64,000 bases of DNA, from NCBI RefSeq assembly GCF_004014855.1, contig NZ_CP034930.1:2771716-2835715 (forward strand). Direction: 5' to 3'. The first letter of the stretch is position 1. Every line of letters starts with the position of its first letter. The translations under genes were made by a program, and so were the position numbers. The notes beneath the pieces were generated by a model. It was given only the letters and a program-made list of their open reading frames with translations, made no database searches and was not told the origin of the DNA. Origin of the DNA: Apibacter raozihei. GTDB taxonomy: Bacteria > Bacteroidota > Bacteroidia > Flavobacteriales > Weeksellaceae. Positions 28,717-38,027 of this stretch are shown here, piece after piece.

Positions 28717-30065
28717 ATTGTTTTACCTAAAATTATTTTATAAAAAGCTTTCGAAACATTATCTATATTGATGCTTTCAATACATTTAGGATTACTTACT
28801 GGATCACTAATGATTCCTTCAAAGGAATTAGCAAAAATATATTTCTTTTTTCTTTCGTCATCTTCATTATTAGGTATAGTATCCATTATACTTAGAATAT
28901 TTTTACTAAATTTAAAATCATCTAATGATATTTTTTTCACATATGAAAAGTCAAAAAATACATCACATAAAATTAATGATTTCTTTTGTAATAATGCAGC
29001 TTCATAAGCTATGGTTCCGGATATAGTAACAACCGCTTGACAATATTCTAATAACTCATAAGAATCTGTTTTTTCATCGATAAATATCAAATTTTTATAT
29101 TTTCTCAGTTTATTATAAAACTTCCAAGATCTATCTCCTACTGCATTCGTGTGTTCTTTTATCACTAATAACCAGTCTTGTGGTAATTGCTTCCAGATAA
29201 CAATAATATTTGTAAACTGGTCTTCCATATATCTTCCCAAAACATCTACTGAAGCCTCTGGCTGTTTATGCAGAGTAAGCAAAATAAATTTTTTGTTTTT
29301 TATAGTATCTAGATTAATTTTAGGTATAAATTTATACGTTTCTTTGTTTAACTCTTCAATAAACGGAATGAAAAATCTATTAAATTTCCATTTTTCAGGT
29401 AAAGTAATATCATCAGAATCTAAATTTTCTGAAGTAATAAATTTTTTAATCCTTTTAATTCTTCCTTGCCATGAATTTTTCTTTTTTAATATTTGATCAT
29501 TTAATTGTAAATAATCTGGTTTTTTGGGAATAAACGCATCAACAGGATATTGCATTTTTTCATAGTTCAAATCAAATTCATACATTTTAGATTGAAATTC
29601 ATCCACAAAAAAAGCAAATCTTCCTCCGGGAATTCTAATAGTGTGCGGATTTAAAAATTTACAATTTAACTCTTGACAATATTTCGTCATTCTAAAAATC
29701 AATAACTCATGAGCCCACGTTAACTCTCCAAAGATATATTGAATGCGATTATCTTTAATAAAATCATAAACGGGTTTTTGTATTTTTGTCAGAAAATCAA
29801 CACCTTTATTAGTAGAGAATTTCAATATTCTATCTCCGTATACAATTTCGTTAAGTTTGAAATCATCAATAGCTGTGTTTTTAGTATCTAAAATTACACT
29901 CTTAGATAAATATAAAATGTTATTAGTATATTTTTCTAAAAAATTTTTGTTTGATTTATTAACAACAATCCAATAAATGTTAATATCATATTTCTCTGAA
30001 AGATATTTAGATATCTCAAAAAAGAATTGTGTTTTATGATAGTTAGCAATAAAACAAATATTCAT
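28713..30065 (-). CDS. KpsS/Kdo-transferase-like capsule glycosyltransferase; pseudaminyltransferase candidate
   Basis: 450 residues, no membrane segment. The C-terminal half has motifs of the capsule-polysaccharide synthesis family (KpsS/KpsC, LipB): LTLHKQPEASVDVLGR, then VIKEHTNAVGDRSWKFYNKL near residue 303, IDEKTDSYELLEYCQAVVTI, and SGTIAYEAALLQKKSLILCD near 348. These proteins use CMP-activated 3-deoxy sugars such as Kdo. Established knowledge: a KpsS-like enzyme of Acinetobacter (family GT118) transfers pseudaminic acid. Since a full CMP-pseudaminic acid pathway is encoded just upstream in this operon, this gene is the best candidate for the pseudaminyltransferase; that assignment is inference. 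Confidence 0.75.
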   Translation of the reverse strand: MNICFIANYHKTQFFFEISKYLSEKYDINIYWIVVNKSNKNFLEKYTNNILYLSKSVILDTKNTAIDDFKLNEIVYGDRILKFSTNKGVDFLTKIQKPVYDFIKDNRIQYIFGELTWAHELLIFRMTKYCQELNCKFLNPHTIRIPGGRFAFFVDEFQSKMYEFDLNYEKMQYPVDAFIPKKPDYLQLNDQILKKKNSWQGRIKRIKKFITSENLDSDDITLPEKWKFNRFFIPFIEELNKETYKFIPKINLDTIKNKKFILLTLHKQPEASVDVLGRYMEDQFTNIIVIWKQLPQDWLLVIKEHTNAVGDRSWKFYNKLRKYKNLIFIDEKTDSYELLEYCQAVVTISGTIAYEAALLQKKSLILCDVFFDFSYVKKISLDDFKFSKNILSIMDTIPNNEDDERKKKYIFANSFEGIISDPVSNPKCIESINIDNVSKAFYKIILGKTI

Positions 30066-30071
30066 ATAAAT

Positions 30072-30800
30072 TTATTTTCTTAAAAAGTAATATCCATTTT
30101 TTTTAACAACATTTTCATCATTTTGAAAATTTGCCACTTCTGATTTTTTAACTAAACCTGTAGAAACATAAAAACCTGATGAATTAATAGATTTTGAAAC
30201 AACTGTCCCAGATCCTACCGATACTTGATCACATATATTACAACCTGGTAATATAATTATTTTTGACCCCATATAACAGTTATTACCGATTTTGATCGTT
30301 GATTGTTTTTTAACATGCTTTAAATCAAAGCCATGAGTCCACAATTGAGATCCACTTCCACCTATGGTTACATCTTCTCCAATAATTATTTCATCTGATA
30401 AATCAAATGAATGTTTATTAGTAATTATGGAATTTTGTCCTATTTTTATATTTTCATACTCTTTAAACGGGCTTATATCTCCTGATGTTCCAAAAAAAAC
30501 ATTTGAAGAAACAATTATTACATTATTTTTAATTATACAATTATTAAGATTTGAAAATCTATTGAATTTAACAATAAAAGAATTTTCTCCAATACACATC
30601 TTGTTAACATTTCTTATTATATTAAAATATCCTGAAAATCCTGCATTAGGATATATTTTTAAATTTTGACATAAAATAAAATTTAATGGTTTAATTTTAC
30701 TATTATATGAAATATTATATTTCAATGTATTTCTATATAAAAAAATCCTCAAAATATTAAAAGGAATAAATGCAATTACTACTGCTAAAATTTTTTTCAT
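30072..30800 (-). CDS. Left-handed beta-helix acyltransferase (sugar O- or N-acetyltransferase)
   Basis: About 242 residues from the ATG at 30798-30800, which overlaps the upstream flippase stop in an ATGA arrangement; a longer reading from 30824 is possible but less likely. The N-terminus is hydrophobic and may anchor the protein. The body consists of hexapeptide repeats ([LIV]-G-x4): CIGENSFIVKF, IGQNSIITNK, IIIGEDVTIGGSG, IKIGNNCYMGSKIIILPGCN, VSVGSGTVV. A catalytic His is likely in SQLWTHGFDLK. It resembles maltose/virginiamycin-type acetyltransferases used in polysaccharide modification. Target sugar unknown. Confidence 0.85.
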   Translation of the reverse strand: MKKILAVVIAFIPFNILRIFLYRNTLKYNISYNSKIKPLNFILCQNLKIYPNAGFSGYFNIIRNVNKMCIGENSFIVKFNRFSNLNNCIIKNNVIIVSSNVFFGTSGDISPFKEYENIKIGQNSIITNKHSFDLSDEIIIGEDVTIGGSGSQLWTHGFDLKHVKKQSTIKIGNNCYMGSKIIILPGCNICDQVSVGSGTVVSKSINSSGFYVSTGLVKKSEVANFQNDENVVKKNGYYFLRK

Positions 30801-32011
30801 ATTAATTTTATTTTTTTTAAACAAAATAGTAGTAGAACAAATGATACTAGAACCGAAATAGCCATACAGAATGAAATGTAATTTACTGTTATATTAGCTA
30901 ACGGGTTAAATAATAAAAAGAAATATATAATCATACTAATACATGAAATATATAAAATCCATTTATTTCTATTCGTTTTGTTTAAATATTGTTCAAAGTA
31001 AGATTGCTGACACCAAATAAATACATATAACAATAAAAATATTGCCGTAACACCTAAATCAATTTTTGGTAAAAAATTTAATGTATTTATCACAAATATC
31101 ATCATTAAACACAATAAAACCGTTGAAAATAAAAATAGTGAATAAAATTTATATAAACGAAAATCTATTTTAGTAGTTGAATCTAAATAAATTTTTTTAG
31201 AATAATATGCTGAAATAGACACGTGAGCCATCTGAATAACCATAGAAATCCTCAATAGATAAGAAAAAGTATACATTTCTTCTTTTGAGAATCTTTGAAA
31301 AATATATATTTTTCCAAAATTATTCATTATAGTTATTAAAAGGACATTTAATATTACGGGCCAAGAATATTTAATTGCTTTTTTTAGATAATCCATACTA
31401 AATAAAATAGAGCTTTTATTTATATATTTTCCTTCTTTTATAGAAACCAAAACTATAAATAACATTTGGACTGAAAAAAAATAATACACTCCATTTGTAT
31501 TTGTAATAAATTTATTTAAAATAAATAATATCAATATAGTCAAACTGTTTATCAGTATTGAAATATACAATATATTTTGAGGCTTATCCAATAATCTAAA
31601 ATAAACTGAAAAATAATTTATAAATAAAACTATTAAACACCTTATGCTAATAAAAAAAATAATATTATTGATAAAGCTAGTTAGTGTGCATGTTAGTAAT
31701 ATTGCCAGTACTAATAAAATATAAAAAAAATTAAGTATGTAAAAAAAACCTTTTACTCCTTCTAAATATTTTTTTTTATCTTGTATATTGACGTACCCAT
31801 ACAACATATACGCTCTTCCTCCCAAATCTAGAACTACCACCATAATATTAGCTATAGAAAATATATATTCTATATCATTGTATAATGATATATTTTTAGT
31901 AAAATATAGAACAAATAATGGTAGTAAAAAAGCTAATCCTTTATCTATATAATTTAGAGAAATAAAATATAATAACGATTTATATTTTAAAATTTTCATA
32001 ATAAATATCAT
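30797..32011 (-). CDS. Wzx-like polysaccharide flippase
   Basis: 404 residues with about twelve hydrophobic segments and almost no large loops, the layout of MOP-superfamily flippases. The N-terminus (YKSLLYFISLNYIDKGLAFLLPLFVLYF) matches the first helix region of Wzx proteins, and KAIKYSWPVILNVLLITIMNNFGKIYIF matches the start of the second six-helix half. It would move undecaprenyl-linked repeat units to the periplasm. It overlaps the AsnB-like gene upstream; an internal ATG at 31999 would shorten the overlap to 20 bp. It is the only flippase in the locus. Confidence 0.85.
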   Translation of the reverse strand: MIFIMKILKYKSLLYFISLNYIDKGLAFLLPLFVLYFTKNISLYNDIEYIFSIANIMVVVLDLGGRAYMLYGYVNIQDKKKYLEGVKGFFYILNFFYILLVLAILLTCTLTSFINNIIFFISIRCLIVLFINYFSVYFRLLDKPQNILYISILINSLTILILFILNKFITNTNGVYYFFSVQMLFIVLVSIKEGKYINKSSILFSMDYLKKAIKYSWPVILNVLLITIMNNFGKIYIFQRFSKEEMYTFSYLLRISMVIQMAHVSISAYYSKKIYLDSTTKIDFRLYKFYSLFLFSTVLLCLMMIFVINTLNFLPKIDLGVTAIFLLLYVFIWCQQSYFEQYLNKTNRNKWILYISCISMIIYFFLLFNPLANITVNYISFCMAISVLVSFVLLLFCLKKIKLI

Positions 32012-33491
32012 TTAGTTTATTATCAAAAAAATCATAAACCTCATTTTCAATTATTCTTGGATTAGTAAATGTGCATTGATTTTTATCTTTTAGTTTTAAG
32101 ACATTTAATTGATTTTCTTTACTTACCGCATATTTAGGAAAAAAAATCTCATGAAAATTATCTTTATATTCAATAGTATGATAGATTAAATCTGGTATAG
32201 CAAAAGGCAAAATAACATTATTAAAACCAAAATATTTAGGAGCTTTTATTGCAACTTGATTATCAGAGCCTTGAAGAAAAGTATTGATTTTTATTAGCAT
32301 TTGTTTCATAAAAAGTTCAGTGACATCTTTGGTTATTGAAGTATTATATTCCTCAATACTTTTAATATATTCTAAGTCAAAATCATTTAATAAAAATATA
32401 TATTCTTTTTCATCCGTAAAGGCTATTAATTTTTCATTTTTATTTTTAGGTAATTTTAATTTTAAATTATTTTTATGTTCAAAAATTTTTTTAGGTAAAA
32501 ATGATACCCAATTAGGACTATATAGAATAATTCTTTTTAATAAAGAACCAATACCTTTTTCTGAAGGACCAAAAGATAAAATGCTATCTGAAGACTGCCC
32601 ATTAATAAAAATTGTATCTTTTGTAAAAATATCTTTCAATTTCTGAAATCCACCAAAGTGCAACAAAGAATAATGTTTATCAAAAAACATTTCATTAACT
32701 ATATTATCAATTAGATACTTTTTAGTTTTCTCCAAATCTACTTCCACCTTAATAAAATCAATATCTAAATGATCAGCTACTTCTTTCGCTCTTATAAAAT
32801 CATTATAATTAGACTCATACTCCGGATAAGCATATAAAAAAACTGCTTTAAAATTTATCTTTAACTCTTTTAGTATACTAACTAAAAAAACAGAGTCTTT
32901 TCCACCGGAAAACAATATCACTATTTCATTTTTAACATTGGTTAAATAAGAAAAAACCTCAATAATGTCTTTTCTTATTAGTTTTTTATGCAGATATTTA
33001 TCAGGCTTTCTTTTTAAATCCTTTTTAAAATAGCTTTTAACGGTATTTTTTCCATTTTTAAGAATTCTAAAAGTAGAATGAGGAGGTAATTTATTAATCT
33101 TTTTTATAAATGTTCTATCTCCAAATGTATATCTATGTTTTTTCCAAAACTTAACTTGAATTTCATCTATCTCCAAGTGTCCGCTATTTTTAATATAGTC
33201 TATTATTAAATTATAATTGTTAGTTAAAAATAAAATACTTTCATCTTCGTATTTATATAATCTATATCCCCCGGTAATATCTGAAGAAATTATTATTTCA
33301 TTATCATTATAGTATAAATATAAAAAATAACCTGAAATTTGATTTAGTTTTTCAGATAAATCTCCTTCCAATTCAAATAAATTAATTTTACTTATTGGAT
33401 ATCCCCACCAAATTACTTTATCTTTTTTATAGAAAAAACTATCATTTATATCTATTATAATTTTTTTTCTAAAATTGAACTCTAATCTCAT
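31980..33491 (-). CDS. AsnB-like ATP-dependent amidotransferase without the glutaminase cysteine
   Basis: 503 residues. The C-terminal half is the ATP pyrophosphatase domain of asparagine synthetase: PP-loop SGGKDS at residues 195-200, then LKINFKAVFLYAYPEYESN and later NGQSSDSILSFG. The first ~150 residues resemble the class II glutaminase fold (GYFLYLYYNDNEIIISSD, GGYRLYKYED), but there is no Cys after the initiator Met (MRLEFNF), so it should not make ammonia from glutamine itself. The start overlaps the pseI stop by one base (TAATG), tying it to the pseudaminic acid genes. It may form an amide or amidine on the sugar or another locus product; the substrate is inference. Confidence 0.85.
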   Translation of the reverse strand: MRLEFNFRKKIIIDINDSFFYKKDKVIWWGYPISKINLFELEGDLSEKLNQISGYFLYLYYNDNEIIISSDITGGYRLYKYEDESILFLTNNYNLIIDYIKNSGHLEIDEIQVKFWKKHRYTFGDRTFIKKINKLPPHSTFRILKNGKNTVKSYFKKDLKRKPDKYLHKKLIRKDIIEVFSYLTNVKNEIVILFSGGKDSVFLVSILKELKINFKAVFLYAYPEYESNYNDFIRAKEVADHLDIDFIKVEVDLEKTKKYLIDNIVNEMFFDKHYSLLHFGGFQKLKDIFTKDTIFINGQSSDSILSFGPSEKGIGSLLKRIILYSPNWVSFLPKKIFEHKNNLKLKLPKNKNEKLIAFTDEKEYIFLLNDFDLEYIKSIEEYNTSITKDVTELFMKQMLIKINTFLQGSDNQVAIKAPKYFGFNNVILPFAIPDLIYHTIEYKDNFHEIFFPKYAVSKENQLNVLKLKDKNQCTFTNPRIIENEVYDFFDNKLNDIYYENFKI

Positions 33492-34519
33492 TATTTAATC
33501 AAATCGAAATTTAACCGTTCACCTTTATTTACCTCTTGATTAACAGTCTTACCTAAAATTTCAGGTAAAAATTTTGGATGCAAACCATATCCAGGCCGTA
33601 TGGATTTAACATTATCATTTGTGATAACTTCGCCTTTTTTCATATTTTCGACCACATACAGTGATCTACAAAAATCTTTACCTTTAATTTGTTTGTCTGT
33701 CAAAGAGAAATCACTACTGCCTAAAGATAACTCTGCTTCTCTAACTGATTTAACCATTTTAGTGAACTCAATTTCATCTAAAGAAAATGATGCATCAGGG
33801 CCCCCTATGCTTTTATCTAATATAAAGTGTTTTTCAATGACCTTGGCTCCAAGCGCTACGGAAACTATAGGAACAGTAATCCCTAAAGTATGATCAGATA
33901 GTCCTACATTTGTATTGAATTCTTCAGCAAGCTTAGGAATCATAGTAAGATTAGCTTCGTCGATTGGTGCCGGATAAGATGAGGTACATTTTAATAAAGT
34001 TATATCGTTATTCCCTACCGAATGACAAGTTTCAATAGCTAATCTAATATCTTCATACTCTGCAATTCCCGTAGATATAATCATAGGTTTACCCTTAGAA
34101 GCTGTATATTTTATTAATGGTATATCAGTTATTTCAAAAGAAGCAATTTTATAAATAGGACAATCTAATTCCTCTAAAAAATCAACTGCTGAAAAGTCAA
34201 AGGGAGAAGAAAAACATAGTAAACCTTCTTGTTTTGCCGTATCAAACAATTCTTTATGCCATTCCCAAGGCGTATATGCTTCTTTGTATAAATCATATAA
34301 ATACTGGTCTTGCCATATTGTTCCTTTAATCCTAAAATCGTCTTTTTTACTATTTAAAGTTATAGTATCAGCTGTATATGTCTGAAGCTTAATAGCATCA
34401 GCTCCAGCTCGTTTAGCCGCTCTAATAGTTTCTTTAGCAACACTAATATCATTACCATGATTAGCGGATAACTCAGCAATCACAAAAACTGATTGTTTAT
34501 TAAATTTTGATATTTTCAT
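33491..34519 (-). CDS. pseI: Pseudaminic acid synthase
   Basis: 342 residues. PseI condenses PEP with 2,4-diacetamido-2,4,6-trideoxy-L-altrose to give pseudaminic acid. The NeuB-type TIM barrel is intact: FVIAELSANHGNDISVAKET, GADAIKLQTYTADTITL, YKIASFEITDIPLIKYTASK, ISTGIAEYEDI, LLKCTSSYPAPIDEANL, GLSDHTLGI, GAKVIEKHFILDKSIGGPDA. The last ~60 residues are the antifreeze-like SAF domain (RSLYVVENMKKGEVIT, IRPGYGLHP). PseI is favoured over NeuB or LegI by these variants and by the pse neighbours. It follows pseH after 148 bp that holds nothing I recognise. Confidence 0.95.
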   Translation of the reverse strand: MKISKFNKQSVFVIAELSANHGNDISVAKETIRAAKRAGADAIKLQTYTADTITLNSKKDDFRIKGTIWQDQYLYDLYKEAYTPWEWHKELFDTAKQEGLLCFSSPFDFSAVDFLEELDCPIYKIASFEITDIPLIKYTASKGKPMIISTGIAEYEDIRLAIETCHSVGNNDITLLKCTSSYPAPIDEANLTMIPKLAEEFNTNVGLSDHTLGITVPIVSVALGAKVIEKHFILDKSIGGPDASFSLDEIEFTKMVKSVREAELSLGSSDFSLTDKQIKGKDFCRSLYVVENMKKGEVITNDNVKSIRPGYGLHPKFLPEILGKTVNQEVNKGERLNFDLIK

Positions 34520-34667
34520 TGAATTATGATTCAGCGTATTTTCTTAAAGTTTAAATAATTATAATATTCTTTTTAAGAATTATTCAAAACATTGTATTAT
34601 AAATCTTAAATACAGTAAGTTTTAAAATAAAGTAATACTTTGCAAATATAATTATTTAGATTATTAT

Positions 34668-35207
34668 TTAAATTTTTAATAATTTACCTATATAAGCCTT
34701 CTTATTTTCCCATTCTTTTTTAAATAATGCTAATATATGTACATCTTCAAATTGATTATCTAAAATGTATTGCTCTTTTAAAATTCCTTCAGTAATAAAT
34801 CCAAATCTTTTATGTAATTGTATAACTTTTTTATTAAAATTCAGGACTTCGCATGAAACTTTATTCATTTCCAGATCTTCAAAAATATAATTTAAAATTT
34901 TAAATTCAACAATTGCTCCAATCCCCGAGTTTAAATATTCAGTTTCTCCAATGTATAAGCTAGCAAACTCACAACGATGATTATTGTAATCTATATTTTT
35001 CAGACATGCATAACCTACTGATTTCAAATTATTAGTTATTATCCAATGAATTTGGGATTTATTATTTTCTAAATTGGAAAACCATAATTTTTGATTTTCT
35101 TGAGATATATAGGCTCTATTATAAGAAACATTTTTAATTAAATCCGAATTTCTCCATTTTCTGATTTGTTCGATATCGGATTCATTAACTAACCTAAAAT
35201 TAATCAT
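34668..35207 (-). CDS. pseH: UDP-4-amino-4,6-dideoxy-N-acetyl-L-altrosamine N-acetyltransferase
   Basis: 179 residues, GNAT fold. PseH uses acetyl-CoA to acetylate the 4-amino group made by PseC. The start (INFRLVNESDIEQIRKWRNSDLIKN) is the usual RimJ/PseH N-terminus; the acetyl-CoA region is weakly spelled around YIGETEYLNSGIGAIVEFK, followed by NKVSCEVLNFNKKVIQLHKRFGF. It overlaps the end of pseG by 8 bp. RimJ-like ribosomal acetyltransferases look similar, but the position inside a pse operon decides the call. Confidence 0.9.
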   Translation of the reverse strand: MINFRLVNESDIEQIRKWRNSDLIKNVSYNRAYISQENQKLWFSNLENNKSQIHWIITNNLKSVGYACLKNIDYNNHRCEFASLYIGETEYLNSGIGAIVEFKILNYIFEDLEMNKVSCEVLNFNKKVIQLHKRFGFITEGILKEQYILDNQFEDVHILALFKKEWENKKAYIGKLLKI

Positions 35208-36165
35208 GAATTAAATTATTAAATATATTAAAATACCTTTCCTGCTGTTTACCATCAAAGAAATAATCTTGAAGTTGATAATTGGGTTCAAAATGGCTCC
35301 CTATAAAATAATTATTAATTGAGTCAGCTAAATTATTTCTTATCGAATATTCATAAAAATCCTTTTGATTATCTGCTGTTTTAACTAAATATAATTTGCC
35401 CTTACAAACAGATAAATATTCTAAGGCTACCGTACTCGGAGAACAAATTGAAATTTTGCTTTCAGTCATTATTTTAATTATTTCAATCGAGCTAATATTT
35501 GAATAAATTAAAACTCTATTTTCTAAATTATTTTGTTTAACGTAATCATCCAATTCATTTAAATATAGATACGCTGCTCCAACACAAATATTAATTTTTT
35601 CAAAACTGATAAGTTTCTTTAAAATTTTTAAAGTTATATTGTTTATATCTCCTCCCCCTAAGCATAAAAATATATTATTATTATCAGGAAATGCCTTTTT
35701 TTCACCAGAGAATTGTAAAAATTCATTTCTTAATAAAGCATATTGAAATCCTAAAAACATTTTTGTATAAGGTTGAACGGAGTAGTCATTTTTAGAAACA
35801 CCTTCAGATGGGTTAATTACAATATCCGAATAAAACTCTTTATCATGAACATCATCAATACATACTAGTTTAGATCCAAAATTTTTAATTTTTTTTTGAT
35901 ATTCTGTATTAAAAAAATAATTATCCAAAACTGCTATTACATTTCTATTAAGTTTAGATAAAAATTCATTTTCGTTTTTTATTAAAAAAAAATGAAAATT
36001 TTTATTTTTTATTTGACTGATTAATAAATCAGGAATTTTTTCACAAAAAAAAGTAACTTCAAAATAAGGTTTCAAAATTTCACCTAAAGCTAAGCATCGA
36101 AATAAATGTCCTAAACCAATTTGAGTATTACCATCCACTCTTATATAAACTTTCTTACTTATCAT
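35200..36165 (-). CDS. pseG: UDP-2,4-diacetamido-2,4,6-trideoxy-L-altropyranose hydrolase
   Basis: 321 residues. PseG removes UDP to give the free 6-deoxy sugar that PseI uses. The N-terminal motif VYIRVDGNTQIGLGHLFRCLAL, with the catalytic His in GLGH, is diagnostic; the GT-B-like second domain includes FLCLGGGDINNITLKILKKL and ICSPSTVALEYLSVCKGKLY. It overlaps both neighbours: pseF upstream by 11 bp and pseH downstream by 8 bp, so translation of the set is coupled. Cytoplasmic. Confidence 0.94.
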   Translation of the reverse strand: MISKKVYIRVDGNTQIGLGHLFRCLALGEILKPYFEVTFFCEKIPDLLISQIKNKNFHFFLIKNENEFLSKLNRNVIAVLDNYFFNTEYQKKIKNFGSKLVCIDDVHDKEFYSDIVINPSEGVSKNDYSVQPYTKMFLGFQYALLRNEFLQFSGEKKAFPDNNNIFLCLGGGDINNITLKILKKLISFEKINICVGAAYLYLNELDDYVKQNNLENRVLIYSNISSIEIIKIMTESKISICSPSTVALEYLSVCKGKLYLVKTADNQKDFYEYSIRNNLADSINNYFIGSHFEPNYQLQDYFFDGKQQERYFNIFNNLIHD

Positions 36166-36838
36166 TATTTAATTTATATTTAAGTTCAGCCAGCTTCCAA
36201 TCTGTTTCATTGTCTATATCCTGTACACTTAATTCTGATAATATAATTGAAGTTGAATTTTCCATAAATAAAGTATGAGAAAATTTTTTTACCATAAACC
36301 AATACCATTGTCCGGCGTCATGGTATACAGAGTCTAAATCTTGTGAACGTGAGTTACTATATTCAGGCCAAATCATTTTAGTTTTTCCATCAATTATTTT
36401 CACACTTCTCCAAACCGGATAACTAAAAGCTACTATAGGAAAAACTGAATCGAATATACCTTTTTGTAATGTTTCATATCCTTTTATTAAATCACCTTTT
36501 TTAATTAATGGAGCGGTCGGATATATACAACAGGCATGATCAAATTTTTTTCCTATTAATTCATAATTATCGAGTACCTCTTGCAACACATCCATTGTAG
36601 TTGAATAATCGTTAGAATTTTCTTCAGATCTCATAAAAGGTACTTTAGCCCCGTATTTTTGAGCAACTTCAGCAATTTCGCTATCATCTGTTGAAACCAT
36701 TATTTCGTCAAACAAATTACTATCTATTGCAGACCTGATAGAATAAGAAATAATTGGTTTTCCTAAAAAATTTTTGATATTTTTTCTCGGAATTCGTTTA
36801 CTTCCTCCTCTTGCAGGAATAATAGCCAAATTACTCAT
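36155..36838 (-). CDS. pseF: Pseudaminic acid cytidylyltransferase
   Basis: 227 residues, usual length. PseF activates pseudaminic acid with CTP to CMP-Pse. Motifs: IIPARGGSKRIPRKNIKNFL (nucleotide-binding, like NeuA), GKPIISYSIRSAIDSNLFDE, VSTDDSEIAEVAQKYGAKVP, CCIYPTAPLIKKGDLI, and the acceptor contacts in FSYPVWRSVK and DAGQWYW. The YPTAPL and DAGQWY wording is characteristic of PseF as against NeuA and LegF. Overlaps pseC upstream by 8 bp and pseG downstream by 11 bp. Confidence 0.95.
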   Translation of the reverse strand: MSNLAIIPARGGSKRIPRKNIKNFLGKPIISYSIRSAIDSNLFDEIMVSTDDSEIAEVAQKYGAKVPFMRSEENSNDYSTTMDVLQEVLDNYELIGKKFDHACCIYPTAPLIKKGDLIKGYETLQKGIFDSVFPIVAFSYPVWRSVKIIDGKTKMIWPEYSNSRSQDLDSVYHDAGQWYWFMVKKFSHTLFMENSTSIILSELSVQDIDNETDWKLAELKYKLNNDK

Positions 36839-38027
36839 TAAAAAATTCTTTAATTTTATCTATCACGTAGTTTTGTTCTTCATCCGTTAGTGTAGGATAC
36901 ATAGGTATACTTAGACAATTTTTATAATAGTTTTCCGAATAAGGCATATCTCCTTCTTTCCAACCTAAAGATTTATAGTAAGGCATTAGATGGCAGGGAA
37001 TATAATGAATTTGTGCAAAAATCTTATTCTCTTTAAGATAATTGTACAATCCTAATCTGTTTTTAACCTCCAAAATGTATAAATGATAAGCATGGCCTTC
37101 TACAAGTCCTGACTGACCCAAAATATAGTTTTCATCTTTGAAAGCATTATGGTAAATTTCAGCTATTTTTTTTCTTTTATCCAAACCTTTATCTGCTCTA
37201 TTAAGCTGGCTGATTCCCAATGCTGACTGAAAGTCAGTTAATCGATAATTATAGCCTAAGGTTTGCATCTCCATATACCATCCCGGATAATTTTCACTTT
37301 TTTGCTCACCATTAGCAAATTGCAAAGAATTATGAAATAAATTACTATCTCTGGTAATTCCATGAGTTCTTAAAGTTAATAGCTTATTGTAAATTTCCAG
37401 ATCATTTGTTGTAATCATACCTCCCTCTCCACAAGCTATATGTTTAACTGGGTGAAAAGAAAAAATAGCTACGTCTGCATTTAACCCATTACCACATTTT
37501 TCTATATTTCCGGTAGTTTTGGAAAAGTATCCTCCAGGTGCATGACAAGCATCTTCAATAATCCATAATCCATATTCATCTGCTAGTTTTCTGAATTTTT
37601 CCAATTCGACAGCTCTGCCTGCAAAATCTACAGGAATAACACCTTTATACGTTCCTTTAGGAGAACTTTTTACAAGCTTTTCAACCTTATCATAGTCCAA
37701 CAAATAAGTTTTTGGATCAATATCAGAAAAAACTACTTCTCCTTCACAATATCGAATACAATTGGCAGATGCCGCAAAAGTTATTGGCGTAGTTATTACT
37801 TTGTCATTTTTATTAACTCCTAATGCCATAACGGATAAATGTAAAGCAGCAGTACCATTAGAAACAGCTACAGCGTATTTGCTACCTACGTAATCTGCAA
37901 ATTTTTTTTCAAATTCTAAAATTTTAGGACCTTGAGTTAGATAGTCTGATTTTAAAGCTGTTATAACTTCCTGAACATCATCTTCTGTAATATTCTGTCT
38001 TCCATAGGGAATAATATTAGTAATCAT
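36831..38027 (-). CDS. pseC: UDP-4-amino-4,6-dideoxy-N-acetyl-L-altrosamine aminotransferase
   Basis: 398 residues. PseC is a PLP-dependent DegT/DnrJ/EryC1 aminotransferase acting on the 4-keto product of PseB with glutamate as amino donor. Seen: IIPYGRQNITEDDVQEVITALKSDYLTQGP (a PseC hallmark start), VAVSNGTAALHLSVMALGV, DPKTYLLDY, IIEDACHAPGGY with the PLP Asp, and the Schiff-base Lys near residue 194 in FSFHPVKHIACGEGGM. It starts inside the pseB stop (ATGA overlap). Confidence 0.96.
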   Translation of the reverse strand: MITNIIPYGRQNITEDDVQEVITALKSDYLTQGPKILEFEKKFADYVGSKYAVAVSNGTAALHLSVMALGVNKNDKVITTPITFAASANCIRYCEGEVVFSDIDPKTYLLDYDKVEKLVKSSPKGTYKGVIPVDFAGRAVELEKFRKLADEYGLWIIEDACHAPGGYFSKTTGNIEKCGNGLNADVAIFSFHPVKHIACGEGGMITTNDLEIYNKLLTLRTHGITRDSNLFHNSLQFANGEQKSENYPGWYMEMQTLGYNYRLTDFQSALGISQLNRADKGLDKRKKIAEIYHNAFKDENYILGQSGLVEGHAYHLYILEVKNRLGLYNYLKENKIFAQIHYIPCHLMPYYKSLGWKEGDMPYSENYYKNCLSIPMYPTLTDEEQNYVIDKIKEFFNE

